Below are positions 52,873-64,000 of a stretch of 64,000 bases of DNA, in pieces. The translations under genes were made by a program, and so were the position numbers. Positions within the stretch are counted from its first letter, which is position 1, and every line of letters starts with the position of its first letter. This DNA comes from Nakataea oryzae (taxonomy: Eukaryota; Ascomycota; Sordariomycetes; Magnaporthales; Magnaporthaceae), in assembly GCA_003049435.1 (NCBI GenBank), contig PYSQ01000005.1:7488-71487 (forward strand), given 5' to 3'. A model generated the notes under the pieces. It did no database searches, was not told where the DNA came from, and saw only the letters and a program-made list of their open reading frames with translations.

Positions 52873-54407
52873 TTATAGCCCAGCCAGCAGGCCCGGCAGG
52901 ACGCCCTGCTCGTTGAGCACCCACAGGAAGGCCGTGTAGTCGGAGCCCCAGGCGGCGCCCGTGAACCAGGTGCTCTTCTTGCCCTGGAGCGCGTACAGCT
53001 TGGAGTAGAAGCCGTCCTTGAGGTCGGCGGCCGAGACGCGCAGCTGCGAGGCCGAGTGGTCCGACCACTGGGGGAACTCGACGCGGTCGCTGACGTTGGA
53101 GAAGGCCCCCGCGGCGCCAAAGGTCTTGATGCTGGCCCGGACCAGGTCCTTGGCCGCCTTGACGCCCATGTTGGCGGGCCCCACGACCATGGTGCGGTAG
53201 ATGCCCGGGATGCCGGTCGAGGCGATGGGGTCGGCGAAGCTGTCTCCCTTGGGCAGGTTGAGGCCGGCCGCGTCCGGGTCCGTATTTGTGATGCTGACGC
53301 CGTCGGGCAGGTTGGAGCCCGTGATGAGGCCGGCCTGGATGTTGCTCCAGTTCCACTTGGCCAGGACGGCGTTCTCGGCCTCGTCGGCGCCGAGCGGGCG
53401 CATGTTGTGCTTGGTCGGCGGGATGGTGACGAGCAGGCGCTTGGCCTTGACCAGCTGCGAGGCGCCGCAGCGCGTCTTGACGACCAGCGAGACGCCGGCG
53501 TCGGTGCGCTCGGCGGCGGTCACGCGGCTGCCGTACATGAGCGCCTCGCGGCCCAGGTGGTTGGCCACGGCCTCGTACAGGGCCGAGTTGTTGGCGGTGC
53601 GGAAGAAGCCGCCGCCGTTGAGCTGCTGCAGGTGCACGACGCCCAGGTTCTGCATCACGTAGACGGTGGGCACCGTCATGAGGTTGCCCAGGCCCGAGGC
53701 GAAGGTCCAGATGGTGGGGACGGCGGCCTGGATCTTGTACTTTGCCACAAAGTCGCCAAAGGCCATGGTCAGGTCCTCGGGCACGGCGCCGCCCGACTGC
53801 TGCAGCTTGTTGAGGCCAAAGTAGCCCGGGAAGATGAGGTCGTTGTACTTGAAGGCGAGGCCGGCGTACGTCGTCATGGCCGCGACGACGGCGTCCTGCG
53901 GGTAGGCCGGGTAGCTGGCCACGGGCTTGCCCGTCTTGAAGTCGATGTAGACGTTCTTGAAGGGCGAGCTCGTGATGGGGATGGTGGAGATGTTGAAGCG
54001 CGTAAAGAACTCCTTGACGCCGGGCAGGCTCTGGTAGGCCAGGACGCCAAAGTCGACGGCGACGCCGGTGCGGGGGTCGTTGTAGGTGTCGACGTGGCCG
54101 CCCTTTTTTTTTGAATGTCAGCCTTGGTCAAGGGAGTATATTATATTGCAAAGTGGCAAAATCCTAATCAGGCAAAATTCAGACTTACAAGGTGGTCCTT
54201 GGTCTCGATCACGACGACCGACTTGCCCGCGTCCTTGACCCTCACGGCCGCGTGCGACCCGGAGGCGCCACCGCCGATGACGGCGACATCGCGGTAGATG
54301 ATGTCGTCGGGCTTGAAGCGGCTCTCGTCGATGCGGTGGGCGCTCACCGTCGCCGTCAGCGCCAGCAGGGCGCACGCGAACGCGCCCTTGGAGTGGAAGG
54401 AGGCCAT
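52873..54407 (-). CDS. Secreted flavin-containing amine oxidase-like / FAD-dependent oxidoreductase
   Basis: Two exons (54407-54189 and 54102-52873) encode 482 aa. The intron 54188-54103 has donor GTAAGT, a GCTGAC branch and an acceptor preceded by nine A instead of pyrimidines (AAAAAAAAAG). It interrupts the Rossmann strand exactly: KDHL-GGHVDTYND. The start at 54407 follows a short untranslated stretch and opens a signal peptide (ACALLALTATVSA), so the protein is likely secreted or in the secretory pathway. VAVIGGGASGSHAAVRV (about 41-57) is the FAD-binding beta-alpha-beta motif and VIETKDHLGGHVDTY is the following E/D strand. Fungal relatives are annotated as flavin-containing superfamily amine oxidases or protoporphyrinogen-oxidase-like. 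The substrate is unknown; several N-glycosylation sites (for example FNIS, NNSA and WNWS) fit secretion. Confidence 0.88.
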
Positions 54408-55688
54408 GGTTGGCTTTGTGTGAGTGGTGTGTGCGATGGGATGCAAAGTGAATGACTAAGGTAAGAATGTCCCGAGGATGTCGCCGCTGAGGTAGAGGAG
54501 GCCAGCACAGCAAGCCCAAGCAGGACCCGAGGGCGGCCCTATAAGTACGCCGCCATTTTGCTGCCTGCGCGGGCCCCGGGGCTCAACGGCCGGCCCAGCA
54601 GGCCCCGATGGGCGGGCATGGCGACCATCCTTGGCAAATTTTGCAGCAGAAGTATATCGAGTCAGCCAGCGCGCGGAGCTTTCCGGCGCCCTTGGCCAAT
54701 TCTTCAGCGGCGATGGCTGTGTGTTGCGCTCCACTGTGGGCGCTGGGCAGGCACGACGTCATCTTTGGGGGAGGCGACGAGGGCGCCGCGCACCGCTGTG
54801 GCCTGCGATCGGCATTGGACGCTGAAGGAGTGCAGGCGTTCGCGTCAGTAGGGCGACCCAGCAAGCATCCAGCAAGCCCAGCCCAGCCCACCGGCCTGGG
54901 TATGTAATAAAACCCCGTTTCGCAGCCGGGATCCGCCCTGGCCGATTCGGGAAATCCTGTGTGCCTTTTGGACCCAGCCAGATTCCTTTGAGTTTGGCCT
55001 GCGAAAGTTTGCACCTCGCTAGGCTCGACCCAAGGGGTTGAGGGTGGGCTGCCCGGTCTCGTCTTCTGGGCCCCTCCAACGTGGGCAGGACACCGCACCG
55101 TCGGCCGCTGGCAGCAACAGTCCGAGCCCGAGTCGGGGGGTTTCTTCCTTGGCCTTTTGCATCTTATCGCTCCTCCCAGCCCCAGACCGTTGCGAGCCCG
55201 TCCCCCCCAGACCCATGCCGCTCATCCCCTCTGGGCCAAAGGACCCCCACCGCAACCGTCCCCTTGGAATCCCGTCCAGCCAGCGGTCATCGCCCACGTG
55301 CCATCCAATCCGCGATGTGGCTGCTCCCCGAGACCAGACGACATCTGCAATGCTGTGGGATGAAAACCTAGACGATACTTGTCGGTGAGCCAAGGCCGGC
55401 GCAGAGAGGCGCAGCTGCACAAAAACTGAGTGGCCAGGGCCATCCATCGCCGTGCTTGCCGGGCTCGCACCCTTGTCCTGGGACTTTGTCCATCGCAGAC
55501 AGGAAAGGGAATTCGCGAGGAAAGTTTAATAAGATTGCTTTAGTAATGGGCATTCGTCGTCTCCAACCCAATTCCCCCTTTTGCTGCTGCCACTCTGTTT
55601 CCCTGCCTTACTCCCCCATCGAACGCCCGCCATCCCCCACCTCCACGCCCTTCCAGAACATTCCCGCCGACGGGCGGCCCTGCGCCGC
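54408..55688. other. Intergenic region, no gene seen
   Basis: This is 1.28 kb upstream of the flavin oxidase and downstream of the GPI-type protein gene. It is GC-rich with long frames in several phases, none with a domain. Runs of CCC/GGG near 55190-55240 are C/G-tract low complexity. Confidence 0.5.
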
Positions 55689-56156
55689 TCAACCCAGCAG
55701 CGCGGCCAGGCCGGGCACCGCCAGCAGGCCCAAGGCCAGGCCGGGCGCCTCCCGGCCCGCACCGGCCGTGACCGGCGAGGTCCCTGCGGGGCTGGCCGGC
55801 CACCCGCCGCCCGTGCCGTTCACCAGACGCGTCGGGTCTTGGCCATGCGGACCCGTGCCGGCAGGAGGGCCGTGGTAGCCGCCCGCGCGCCACGTCGCGT
55901 TGGCGGCGCCGTCGTCATGGCCGTGGCTCCTGACGGGGGGCGCCGTCGCGACGGGAATCGGGGTCGGGTGTGCCTCGCTGGCGCACCACGTGACCGTGTG
56001 CATGACGGTTGCGTAGGCGTTGGAAGCCGCGAGGCCGCAGCACGGCGTTGGGGATTTGCTAGCCGCCGTTGCTGGGTCCGTGTCGAGCAGGGGTTCTGCT
56101 CGACTCGATGCGGCAAGCAAGCAGGCGGCAATGGCAAAGGTCTGTCTGGGCCACAT
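55689..56156 (-). CDS. Small GPI-anchor-type secreted protein
   Basis: This is an intronless frame of 155 aa from the ATG at 56156. The N-terminus (RQTFAIAACLLAASSRA) is a signal peptide. The mature part has three cysteines (PCCGLAASNAYATVMHTVTWC), a His/Gly/Pro-rich middle with N-glycosylation sites (ANAT, VNGT), and ends in a small-residue spacer (GAGREAPG) followed by a hydrophobic tail (LALGLLAVPGLAALLG), the usual GPI signal. No family was recognised. The Gly/Pro-rich middle is low complexity. It is presumably a cell-wall or plasma-membrane surface protein. Confidence 0.7.
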   Translation of the reverse strand: MWPRQTFAIAACLLAASSRAEPLLDTDPATAASKSPTPCCGLAASNAYATVMHTVTWCASEAHPTPIPVATAPPVRSHGHDDGAANATWRAGGYHGPPAGTGPHGQDPTRLVNGTGGGWPASPAGTSPVTAGAGREAPGLALGLLAVPGLAALLG

Positions 56157-56390
56157 TTTGATGCTTGATGTGTTTGATTACAGTGGCCAGGGACCAATGG
56201 GCAGCTTTATCAGGGTGCTGTGAGCGAGTATTTGTATTTGCCGAGGCGCTCACACAAGGGAATAACCACAGGCATATGAATGCAAAGCACCAGGTGTTCG
56301 TGAATCGCGTAGCTAATTGTATATAGTCCATCCCCATGTCCCGATAAGGCTCATGGAGAATCAGCTCCCTCAACGGAACAGCCAGCTTGG
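56157..56390. other. Short gap
   Basis: This is the 5' flank of the small GPI-type gene and the 3' flank of the NACHT gene; nothing else was seen. Confidence 0.5.
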
Positions 56391-59300
56391 CTACTCTCCC
56401 TTGGTCCCAACAATCAAAGGCAGCAATTCATCCAATTGCCCAAGTCTCCTCCAAAACTCCACCCTTCTCTCCAGCACTGGCACATTTTCGGATACCAGCT
56501 GCTTGTAAGCAAGGTCGACGGCCACCCGGACATCAGAAGGAATTGAGATCTCCGCCAGTTCTTTGGGGATGTAATTCTCGTTCTTCTTCCACACCATTCC
56601 ATTCTTTATGCCTTGCTCTGCAATAAGAACCAGCCGGAAAAAAACCTCATCCAAGCCACCGTCGGACGGTAAGGGATATATATCTGCCAAAGTAGCCCAT
56701 CCGAACGCTCCCGAATCACTCAAGGCCACGACTGCGACTGGACGGCTGTCCTTCAGGCCACCACCGGTGATGTTGTGGCGCTTGAGGAGCGCACTTATCG
56801 GTGAGTGACCAGACAGCCCACACATCTGAGTCATGGTAGCAACCAGCGTCGAAGCTTTGCAGGCCATGATAACGGCCAGAGGCATGGGCTCCTTACCTGA
56901 TGGTATTTTCTTGAATGGGAAATACGGTCTGCAACGATAGAATCCGCCCAAGGAGACTTCGTGGGAGCGCGTCGCGCGGATATGAAAATATACCTCATCC
57001 TCCAGGTCGGCTCCGTTGGAAGCCAGAAGGAACACAAGGTTCAAAAGATCCCGAGCTTTTTCTTCGCTGACTGGGCGCCTGCAGATAATCGACCACATTG
57101 AAGACACCAACACTTGAATGGGTGTCAGCAGGATGGGCGCCTCGCACTCAATTGAAAATAGTGCGTCCCATAATATTCCCTTCCTTGATGCGGAGGCTCC
57201 CATGTCAAGCAGAGTCTGCATTGCCATGATTCGCTCATGTAAAAATTGGCTCTGATTCTCTGTTCCTCGGAGGCTCAGATCGACCCATTCACTGAGCGAG
57301 CAAAGTGAAACGAGAAGTTGTGAGCATGTTTCACCGTCAACGTTTCGAGATTCGAGGGCCTTTAAAATTCTGGTCCAGACATTTGGACGAACGCTCCCTA
57401 GCCCTTGACCGATCCGGGACCAGTATTCGTTTTGACGTCGCACAACTGCCTGGGAGCTGCCTTTGATGGAGCCATCGCTTCTCAAGTCAAGGTTGAAGTC
57501 CATGTCCCGGAATGGGACTGTGGGACTGGTGTGTATACGACCCTCGTTGAAGAGCCTCTCGAACAGGAGCAGGAATTTTACGCGGCAATCCTCGGCATGC
57601 TCGACTCTCATGAGCTGTTGCCAAAAAATTCCGATCACAGGTTCCAGGTGACCTTCTAAGGAGTGTTTATAAGATTTTGGAAGGGTATAGCTGATTGCCT
57701 GTGATTGTCTGAAGAGTCGATAGTGAGCCAGACTGCCCTTTGAATGAGCCTTGAAACGGGCAAATTCACCTCGAAATGCACCTATTTCGAGGATTTGTTT
57801 GCCGTACTCGGTATCAGTAAGAAAGTCTCGGGCAGTCCGATGCAGAAATGAGACTCTGCATTGCCCGATGTACGGAATGAGCTGAAGGTACTCTTCCCCA
57901 TGCCAAGGCAGCGCAGTTGACAAGAAGTGAGATTGCAAATGCTCTGGAGGCCTTGTGCATTGCAGAATGCCAGCACACACGATTTCCAATTCTCGTCGCG
58001 CTCTCTCGCATTCCCGGATCAGATAACTCGCTGGGGCGTCTTTTGGAATGTCGCCCTCGAGAAGACGTGCCGAAATTCCGGGGGTTGTTGCCACCATGAA
58101 GGAGAAGATGTGCTTAGGTTCGTCCTCGATTACGGGAGGTTGCACAAGGGCAAGCTGTAGGTATGAGGCTGCGAGCTTTCGGCGATTTGGCGTTTCCACA
58201 TCAGCGCGAGCCCACATATCCTTGTACAGGTCGTGGAGATCGCTAGGCAAGCTCTCGATTCGGTGAAATAAATCCTCAAACACCTCGCCCTGGTGAAGAG
58301 CCTTTGTGATCGCTGTAACTGTGAGACACAGCCAAAGAAAAACACCCTCGGCCTTTCTGACAAGCTCGTCCACAAGCCAGTTCTTGAGGTCGCGACTACT
58401 CAGTGGACCCTCGATTTCCCGAAACAGATATGCATGTTCTGGAGGGACGATGACAGGATAGTCGGATGGCACATGTAGCTTGTCTTTGCCATATCGACGG
58501 AGATCGGCCAGATTGACTTGCTCTAGGCGTAACTGCGGGAAAACACCCAGCCCCTTCAATAGGAGAGGCTCTCGACGTGATCCGAGGCAAAGCTTAAGCC
58601 TGCCGGCTTGCTTGTATCGACTTCTCAACTCCTCAATGGCTTCGAGAAGTCGAACGGTACCATCTTGAGGAAGAACTTCGTCGAGCCCGTCAAGGAACAT
58701 GACGACTGATGAAGGATAGAAGTCCATCACGTGGTACAAAGTACTTATCAGGTCCTCGCTAGACCAGTCTGTATCGGCGTCCTTGTCGAGCAAATGCCCG
58801 TGGTCTCGCAGGACCCCGTCAAGAGATGCAGTGTTGGCAGAAAGAAGTTGATGTAGTAGGGAACAGAAAAGACCCCTAATACTTTGCTGCATCCGAGTTC
58901 CGGGCCTCCAAAAGAAATGCGATATGATCGCAGCTCCAGGCCTCCAAGTGTCCAAGAACTCTCTTGTGCATGGCTGAGCGATGAGGTACTTCATCAGCGT
59001 GGTTTTCCCGGAGGCCGGTTTGCCACTGATCCAGTAGGTCGTCTCTGTTGATCTGAGCCAGTCGACAAAGCTGTCCCAGGTGATATTGCCGTCGTTGCTT
59101 GCCGACGCCTCACCGTCGCTCCCGTCCCGCAGCACCCAGGCAAAGGTTCCCGGGTGCGAGGACGCGACCAGGTTGCGCCTCTCGTTCATATCACGGAACT
59201 TCAGACTCTGCAGCAGCCGCTCCCTCTTGGCCTGCAGCGTAGACTCTTGGTCTCGCTGGACCAAATGGCCCTTCAGGGATGCCTCGGCCTTGCCGGTGCT

Positions 59301-59999
59301 CTGCGTGACGTGCATCTTGATTGCCCTCTCGCTCTTGGCGGTCTCGTCGGTGACATGTCTCTTGGTTGCGTTGGCTTCGGCGGACACGCGAAGATCAAGG
59401 TCGCGTCTTCCCTGGTGGTAGTCGTCGACAAACTGCCGCAAGTCGGCACCAAGGGATGACATGCCGCTGTTTGTCCTCTCGGACCTCTCGCTGCTTGGAG
59501 TCAGTCATGCAAAACGTCTAGGCTGGTGGGACCGGGCAGCAACGTACTAGATTCTGGTCAAGAGTCCCGTCTGCAACCGTCCCTCGGCCTCCTTCAGCTT
59601 GCCTTCCAGTTTATCCAGCCGCTTCCTCCTCCAGGCTGTCTTGGCCACGACCTTGAGCGTCGCGAGGAGCTTTGCCTTGGTCGAGTGGCCGCTCAGGAAG
59701 TTGACCTCCTCCACCAGGTCACGCGCGGCGCGGCGGCAGCTGCTGGCCAGATCGAGAATCTGCTTGTCCTGGGCCCTGGGCCTTGCCTGGTCCTTCGCTG
59801 TCGAGGTGGCCTTCGTCTCCGTCGAGAGGATGTCGCTCGAGAGGGCCTCGAGAGTTCCGGCATTTTCCTTCAGCGCGGGGTCGAGCTGGCCGTCTCTGTA
59901 CACCTGCCTGGCGAACTGCACAGTCTTGACGCCGACATCAATGACCTGCAGGATGTTGCATGCGAGGCCAAGGGCCGCGGTTGCCTCCAAGCCGGACAT
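56391..59999 (-). CDS. NACHT-domain NTPase with fungal N-terminal domain (NLR-like)
   Basis: Two exons (59999-59548 and 59490-56391) encode 1183 aa. The intron 59547-59491 has donor GTACGT and a GACTGAC branch. The acceptor lies in an AAGCAG tandem, so either of two in-frame acceptors 3 bases apart could be used. Residues 1-150 form a helical fungal N-terminal domain (MSGLEATAALGLACNILQVIDV...). A coiled region at about 155-260 contains repeated short Thr/Ser-rich helices (TKRHVTDETAKSERA). The NACHT domain follows, with Walker A GKPASGKTTL near residue 306 and Walker B VVMFLDGLDEV near 414. A winged-helix-like segment then runs into a long alpha-helical C-terminus without WD40, ankyrin or TPR repeats that I can see. 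In fungi such STAND NTPases act in heterokaryon incompatibility or immunity-like programmed cell death, but many are uncharacterised. Base composition is less GC-rich than the neighbours, as is common for this class. Confidence 0.9.
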
Positions 60000-61681
60000 T
60001 TTTGCATTGTGCGTTGGCGGGTCTTTCTGTGAGCGATGTTGGATGAACTCGTGCTCGGTTTGTTGATTTAGAGGAGGTCCGCGGCGACGAGAAGCAAAGA
60101 GGGAGGGAGAGGGGGCGGGGTAATGGCCATCAAAGGATCGAGGTCAGGCTGCGGCTGACGATCGATACGTATCTCACGCTGCGCAGCTCCTCTCTTCAGA
60201 CATTGGTCTAATCCAGCCAATGACAAGTGTGCTCGGGTTCCTCTACCTTTTTCACCAGATGCTTGTGTTGACCGCGACATCTGAGCAAGGAAATCGGCCA
60301 GGGAACCATCCTGTACCTGGGAGGAAAAGACCATCATCCCCCAGCAAGTCATCGTCCCTGTCACAAACTCCGGCCATAGACCAACGCAGAAACCCCGACG
60401 CCTTCTCCTTCACGCCAACCAGGCATGCGTGGACGTCACGAGTCCGGGGAGGGCACGACGCCGCAGATAATATATAAGCCGGGAATCCCCGTCGGCCACG
60501 CTGCAGGCGGACATATGCAGCCGACCCCTTTCCGCACCACCAGACCCTGCCGACGCCGAGCCCGACCTCCTCGAGCCGGGACAGGGCGCGCCAGCCTCCC
60601 CCCGATCGCAGCCCGGTCGGATTCACGCCTGTGGGGCCTGAAATCCCTCGGGCACGGAGCTCCAGCGGGAGGGGAGGGGCCGGCGGCGGCGGCGACCCGA
60701 GTTGAAGTGCCTGTTGGCGCGACAGGGACTGACTGCCCGGGAGTGCTCCGTCGTGAATGGCCCCGGCGAAGCTGTCAGCTCGGGAACCTGCAGTGATGCG
60801 TTGGCCTGGAATGTGCGCGCACTTGCACGCTCGGCCAGGAGGAGAAGACAATGGTTGACGCAGGCGAACCTCGAAACAACACTGGATGAAGCCATGATCA
60901 GGGTAAATATCAAGATAGGGGTGATCGTCGGGTAGCAGTCACGGCATAAAAACAGCCAAGCGAGCCAAAGCAATCACCACAAATATCAACGGTTTTCGCG
61001 TGTAAACCTAGTGTAATCATTTATATACGTATGCCTTGCCCGATCTTGTCCCACTGGTCGGGGAGGAGCCCAGAAAGCCAAAACCCATGCGCGCCCATAT
61101 TAACACCTTTCCTTTTCCTTCCCTCAAACATGTTTGCTGTGCTGTTTTATGTTCTGCGGCGAGGAAAGCAGGAGATAAGAATGAACCAAAGCCAAAACGC
61201 ATCGACATGTTAGTAATACGACGGAAGCCCAATGCAATAAAAAACGGCAACGTGACCGAGTAGGTCGACCAGTAACAATGATAAATCGATGAGAGCACTG
61301 CCATGCCCGAGAAAACGCCGTCATGATGACAAAACAGGAGACCGAGATAGAGGGAAAGAGTGTGGAGGGCCAAGAAACAATGACACAAAACCACAAATGC
61401 CCCTGCCAAACACACCCGCACCCAGTTGTTTGTCCCAAGTGTATCAAGCAGAACAGGAATAGGAGAGAAAAACAGCCCACGCCATTCTCTGACGAATGCG
61501 ACCCACCCTTCTTCAACTTGCAGGAAGAGTGACTCGATTAGACATTCGAGAAAATTCATGGTAGAAGGTAATAGTAAAGAGGTAAGGGTATGCATAAACA
61601 GGGAGCAAGATGGTAAGGCAGAGGGTATGTGAGGTGTTTGTGGAAGAGAGTGCAGCATTATGTAAAGATGGCAGGAGTCCA
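60000..61681. other. Intergenic region; contains an open minus-strand frame of doubtful status
   Basis: The first half is the promoter of the NACHT gene. The second half, 61681-61017 on the minus strand, is an uninterrupted frame of about 220 codons starting at an ATG that overlaps the phosphatase stop (TGATG). It encodes a hydrophobic, Phe/Leu/Cys-rich sequence; T-rich composition could explain it, and it most likely lies in the phosphatase 3' UTR. I do not annotate it as a gene. Confidence 0.45.
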
Positions 61682-64000
61682 TCACACTCTGTTAAATGCC
61701 TTGGACCGTGGGCTCAGAGGGCGCCCAACCACTCCGGCGCCAGCTTGGCCGCCCTCGGCAGCGATGCGCTCCTGCAGCCGCACAGACCACTCTAGCACAG
61801 TCTCGTAGCAAAGCACAAACTGGCGGAGCGTCTGCACCATGCTGAGCCGCTGGCCCCTGAAATCCTCGACCGTGGCCGCGATCAAGTCCAGCATGTCGCC
61901 GTTGTCGTCGTCCATCCAGGAAGCGTCCAAGCCCGAGAGGTCCGAGGCGTCACTAAGGGCCGTCGGCGAGCGCTGCTGGTGGAGATCGTCTGACGACGAT
62001 GAAGATGCGTAAGAGGGCGTCGTTGCCCCGCCGCCAAAACACCCTTCGTCGCTTCCGCTTCCGCTCGCGCCACTGATGCTAGACCGCCCTTCTCTCGAGG
62101 CAGAGATGCTGGACAGACTCGGGAATCGGGGAGGCGGCGACGAGAAATGGAATCCTGACGACGTTGCATCGACGGCGCCTTGGAAGGAGGTTGTCGGACT
62201 GACGCTCCCATCGTCAGTGACGGACCCTCGGTGGCTGTTGTGGAAGGCCGAGGCTCGTGCGCCCATCGAACCGGCCATGGGCACATCGCCCTGCGAGTCG
62301 CGCTGCTCCAGCTTCCGCTTCAGGCCCATTTCCCGCCTCCTCGACGCCCTCTCTCGGCGCGCTGTCGGGGCCGAGTGGGCGTGCTTGGCCGCCCTCTGCC
62401 GTTGGCGCTTGAGCATGTCCACCACCGTGTCGACGGTGCAAAAGGTGCCCGTGCGTCCGCATCCGGCCGAGCAGTGAACTAGAATCGGACGGGCCTGCGA
62501 GCCGCTAACGGGATCATCGTTCCAGACCTCGTGCATGAAATCGCGACCGTTGCCGCTGTTCTGCGGCGACAGCTTCTTCTCCTTGTCCGAGGACGCGGCA
62601 ATTGCCGAGTTCACGTCGAGCGGCAGCGCTGCCCGCTGCATCACGTTGGCGAGCTCGACGAGCGCGAGGAGGTGGCTCGGCTGCGTGGGTGCCCCAAAGT
62701 CGGGCCACGAGGGGTAATGGAGATGGGTGATCTCCCGGATAGGAGCAAAGGGGTGTGCCGAGTGGCTGAGGGCGAACTTGCGGACGATAACATGAGACAC
62801 ATCGCTACTGGGCGAAAGCTGCGACTTATCCGAGCTATCGCTGACGCTGTGAGGGAGGTCGGGTCGGAAGGGGTCGGCTGTTGTATGAAACCGACGACGC
62901 CCTCCCTCGGCAGGTTGCGCCGTGGACCGAGCAAACTGCGGGCCGGGGGTGCTCGGATTGGGGCGGCTGTGCTTGCTGGCTTTTTTATAGCTGGCCGGCG
63001 AGTTGGGCACGGTCGAGCCGAGGCGGTGCTTGTCGATGTCAAGCGAGATCTTCTTTTCGCTGAGAGCGACCAGCTTGATCGGTCCAAACTCCTTGCCCCG
63101 CCAGTAGGGGTGGCATTTCAGCTGCCCCCCTTCCTGCTCCGCAGTGAGCATGACGATGACGCGGACATCTTGCTCCCATATCATTGACCAGAAATCCTGT
63201 CCGCCGTGTTAGTTAAGATGCATTGGTGTCGCGCGCGAACCCAAGCACAAGACAAGATGCTTACCTCGAACGTTGCAGGCAGCGGACCCTGGGTAGATAT
63301 GTACCGCTTGTGGCTCCTGTTGCTGGTGATATGGCTTGCGTTGATGTAGTCGCACTCGCCCGAGGGCTTCCCGGTGAGTCGCACGCGCGTGTGCTCGAAC
63401 GGCAGGATGTTGTTGTATCTGTTTTTGGCCCCCTTCTCGATTCCAGACACCTGGACGGGGGTGGGGCTGTCAGTCAGCCCAGCAGACTTTGGCGACTGCT
63501 GATGCCGAACGGCGGCCGACGTGTACGCCTTGTGCATGCGGGACTGCTCTCGCTTCTCAATGCCCAGGAACATGTCCGACACCGCTTTCCCGTGGTTCTT
63601 CTCCTCGGCGGCCTTGCTCAGCCACGCAGGCAGTGCTGACAGGTCCAGGCCGGGAGGGACCGCAATGTCCATCTGCCCGACTCCGTTGACGAGCTCCGTG
63701 TTCTGACGGATGTTGCTGAAGAACGCGGCGGGGGCCGCGTCGACGCCAGACGGGAGCATGAAGCCACCGATGACCTTGGGCATGGCGCCTTGGTCGGATT
63801 CGCCGCTGGCAGCAGCCGCAGCCTGGTCCGAAGAGTGTCCGATCCTCTCCATGGGGGAGCGCCGATCCACGAGATGCGGGTATGTCTGGCTGAAGCCCTC
63901 GAACCCTCCGCGGAGAATACATGCCTTTCCCGTGTAGTTCTCGGACATGAACTTCTTAAGCATGTTGATGCAAGCAACGTCGTCCTTTTTATCCGTGTCG
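61682..64000 (-). CDS. Rhodanese-PTP protein tyrosine phosphatase (partial, 5' end beyond window)
   Basis: Two exons are visible: 64000-63265 (continuing upstream beyond the right edge) and 63196-61682, with the intron 63264-63197 (GTAAGC, TAACTAAC, GACAG) joining PATFE to DFWSMIWEQ. At the edge the protein is the end of a rhodanese-like domain (CINMLKKF...VYVLRGGF-type LRGGFEGF), followed by a low-complexity linker and then a classical PTP domain: RYNNILPFEHTRVRL, YINASHI, the WPD loop (HYPSWPDFGAP) and the catalytic HCSAGCGRTGTFC with Cys and Arg. After it comes an insertion of about 150 Ser/Gly/Asp-rich residues before the Q-loop (FRGQRLSMVQTLRQFVLCY). The arrangement matches fission-yeast Pyp1/Pyp2 and fungal relatives that dephosphorylate stress MAP kinases. 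Fungal insertions of this kind carry phosphorylation or docking sites. Confidence 0.94.

Noticed and set aside
55140..55880. Pro/Arg-rich plus-strand frames upstream of and antisense to the small GPI-type gene
   Set aside because: No signal peptide or domain and strongly biased composition; the minus-strand 155-aa frame has a coherent signal peptide and GPI tail.

Overview
This window is nuclear DNA from a filamentous ascomycete, most likely a Sordariomycete. The evidence is GC-rich coding sequence with strongly GC-biased third codon positions, short introns (55-110 bases) with GTRNGT-type donors and CTAAC/CTGAC branch sites, and gene families typical of these fungi: a PTH11-like receptor, a Clr5-domain protein, a NACHT NTPase with a fungal N-terminal domain, a CorA-like transporter and a CAP protein. 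No viral, rRNA or large mobile element sequence was seen. The high GC content opens long antisense reading frames opposite most genes; these were ignored.

Layout from left to right. 0.7-8.2 kb: a single-pass membrane protein, tRNA-Gly(GCC), a CorA-like transporter, a four-pass membrane protein and a DJ-1/PfpI protein. 8.2-10.4 kb: a gene desert with lower GC. 10.4-21.6 kb: a low-complexity CX2C protein, an F-box protein, a secreted PEBP protein, a PTH11-like 7-TM protein and a secreted FAD-linked oxidase. 22.4-29.8 kb: a large Ca2+ P-type ATPase and a Clr5 protein interrupted by an in-frame stop. 31.2-42.2 kb: an NmrA-like protein, an SDR, a CAP protein, an ACS-type MFS permease, and a membrane-tethered M24 peptidase divergent from a GIT1/PHS-like MFS transporter. 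42.5-51.0 kb: three orphan secreted or anchored proteins, a ferroportin and a small secreted peptide. 52.9-64 kb: a flavin amine-oxidase-like enzyme, a GPI-type protein, a NACHT NTPase and a rhodanese-PTP phosphatase that runs off the right edge.

There is no obvious biosynthetic cluster: no PKS, NRPS, terpene synthase or pathway regulator is present. The recurring theme is membrane transport and cell-surface biology (CorA-like, Ca2+ pump, ferroportin, two MFS, PTH11-like receptor, several secreted or GPI proteins) mixed with signalling (NACHT, PTP, F-box, Clr5). These are probably independent neighbours, not one pathway. Exon models were built by eye from splice consensus, branch sites, frame continuity and family resemblance. 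For most genes the exon lengths sum exactly to whole codons.

The observations most worth checking are: a TAG inside the Clr5 gene followed by 44 more coding-like codons in the same frame; an unexplained frame change in the 3' half of the PTH11-like gene; an apparent excess of GC-AG introns (four candidates among about 32 modelled introns), one of which can be retained without breaking the frame; a CorA-like protein lacking the GMN signature; and a BBE-like oxidase lacking the flavin-linking cysteine.
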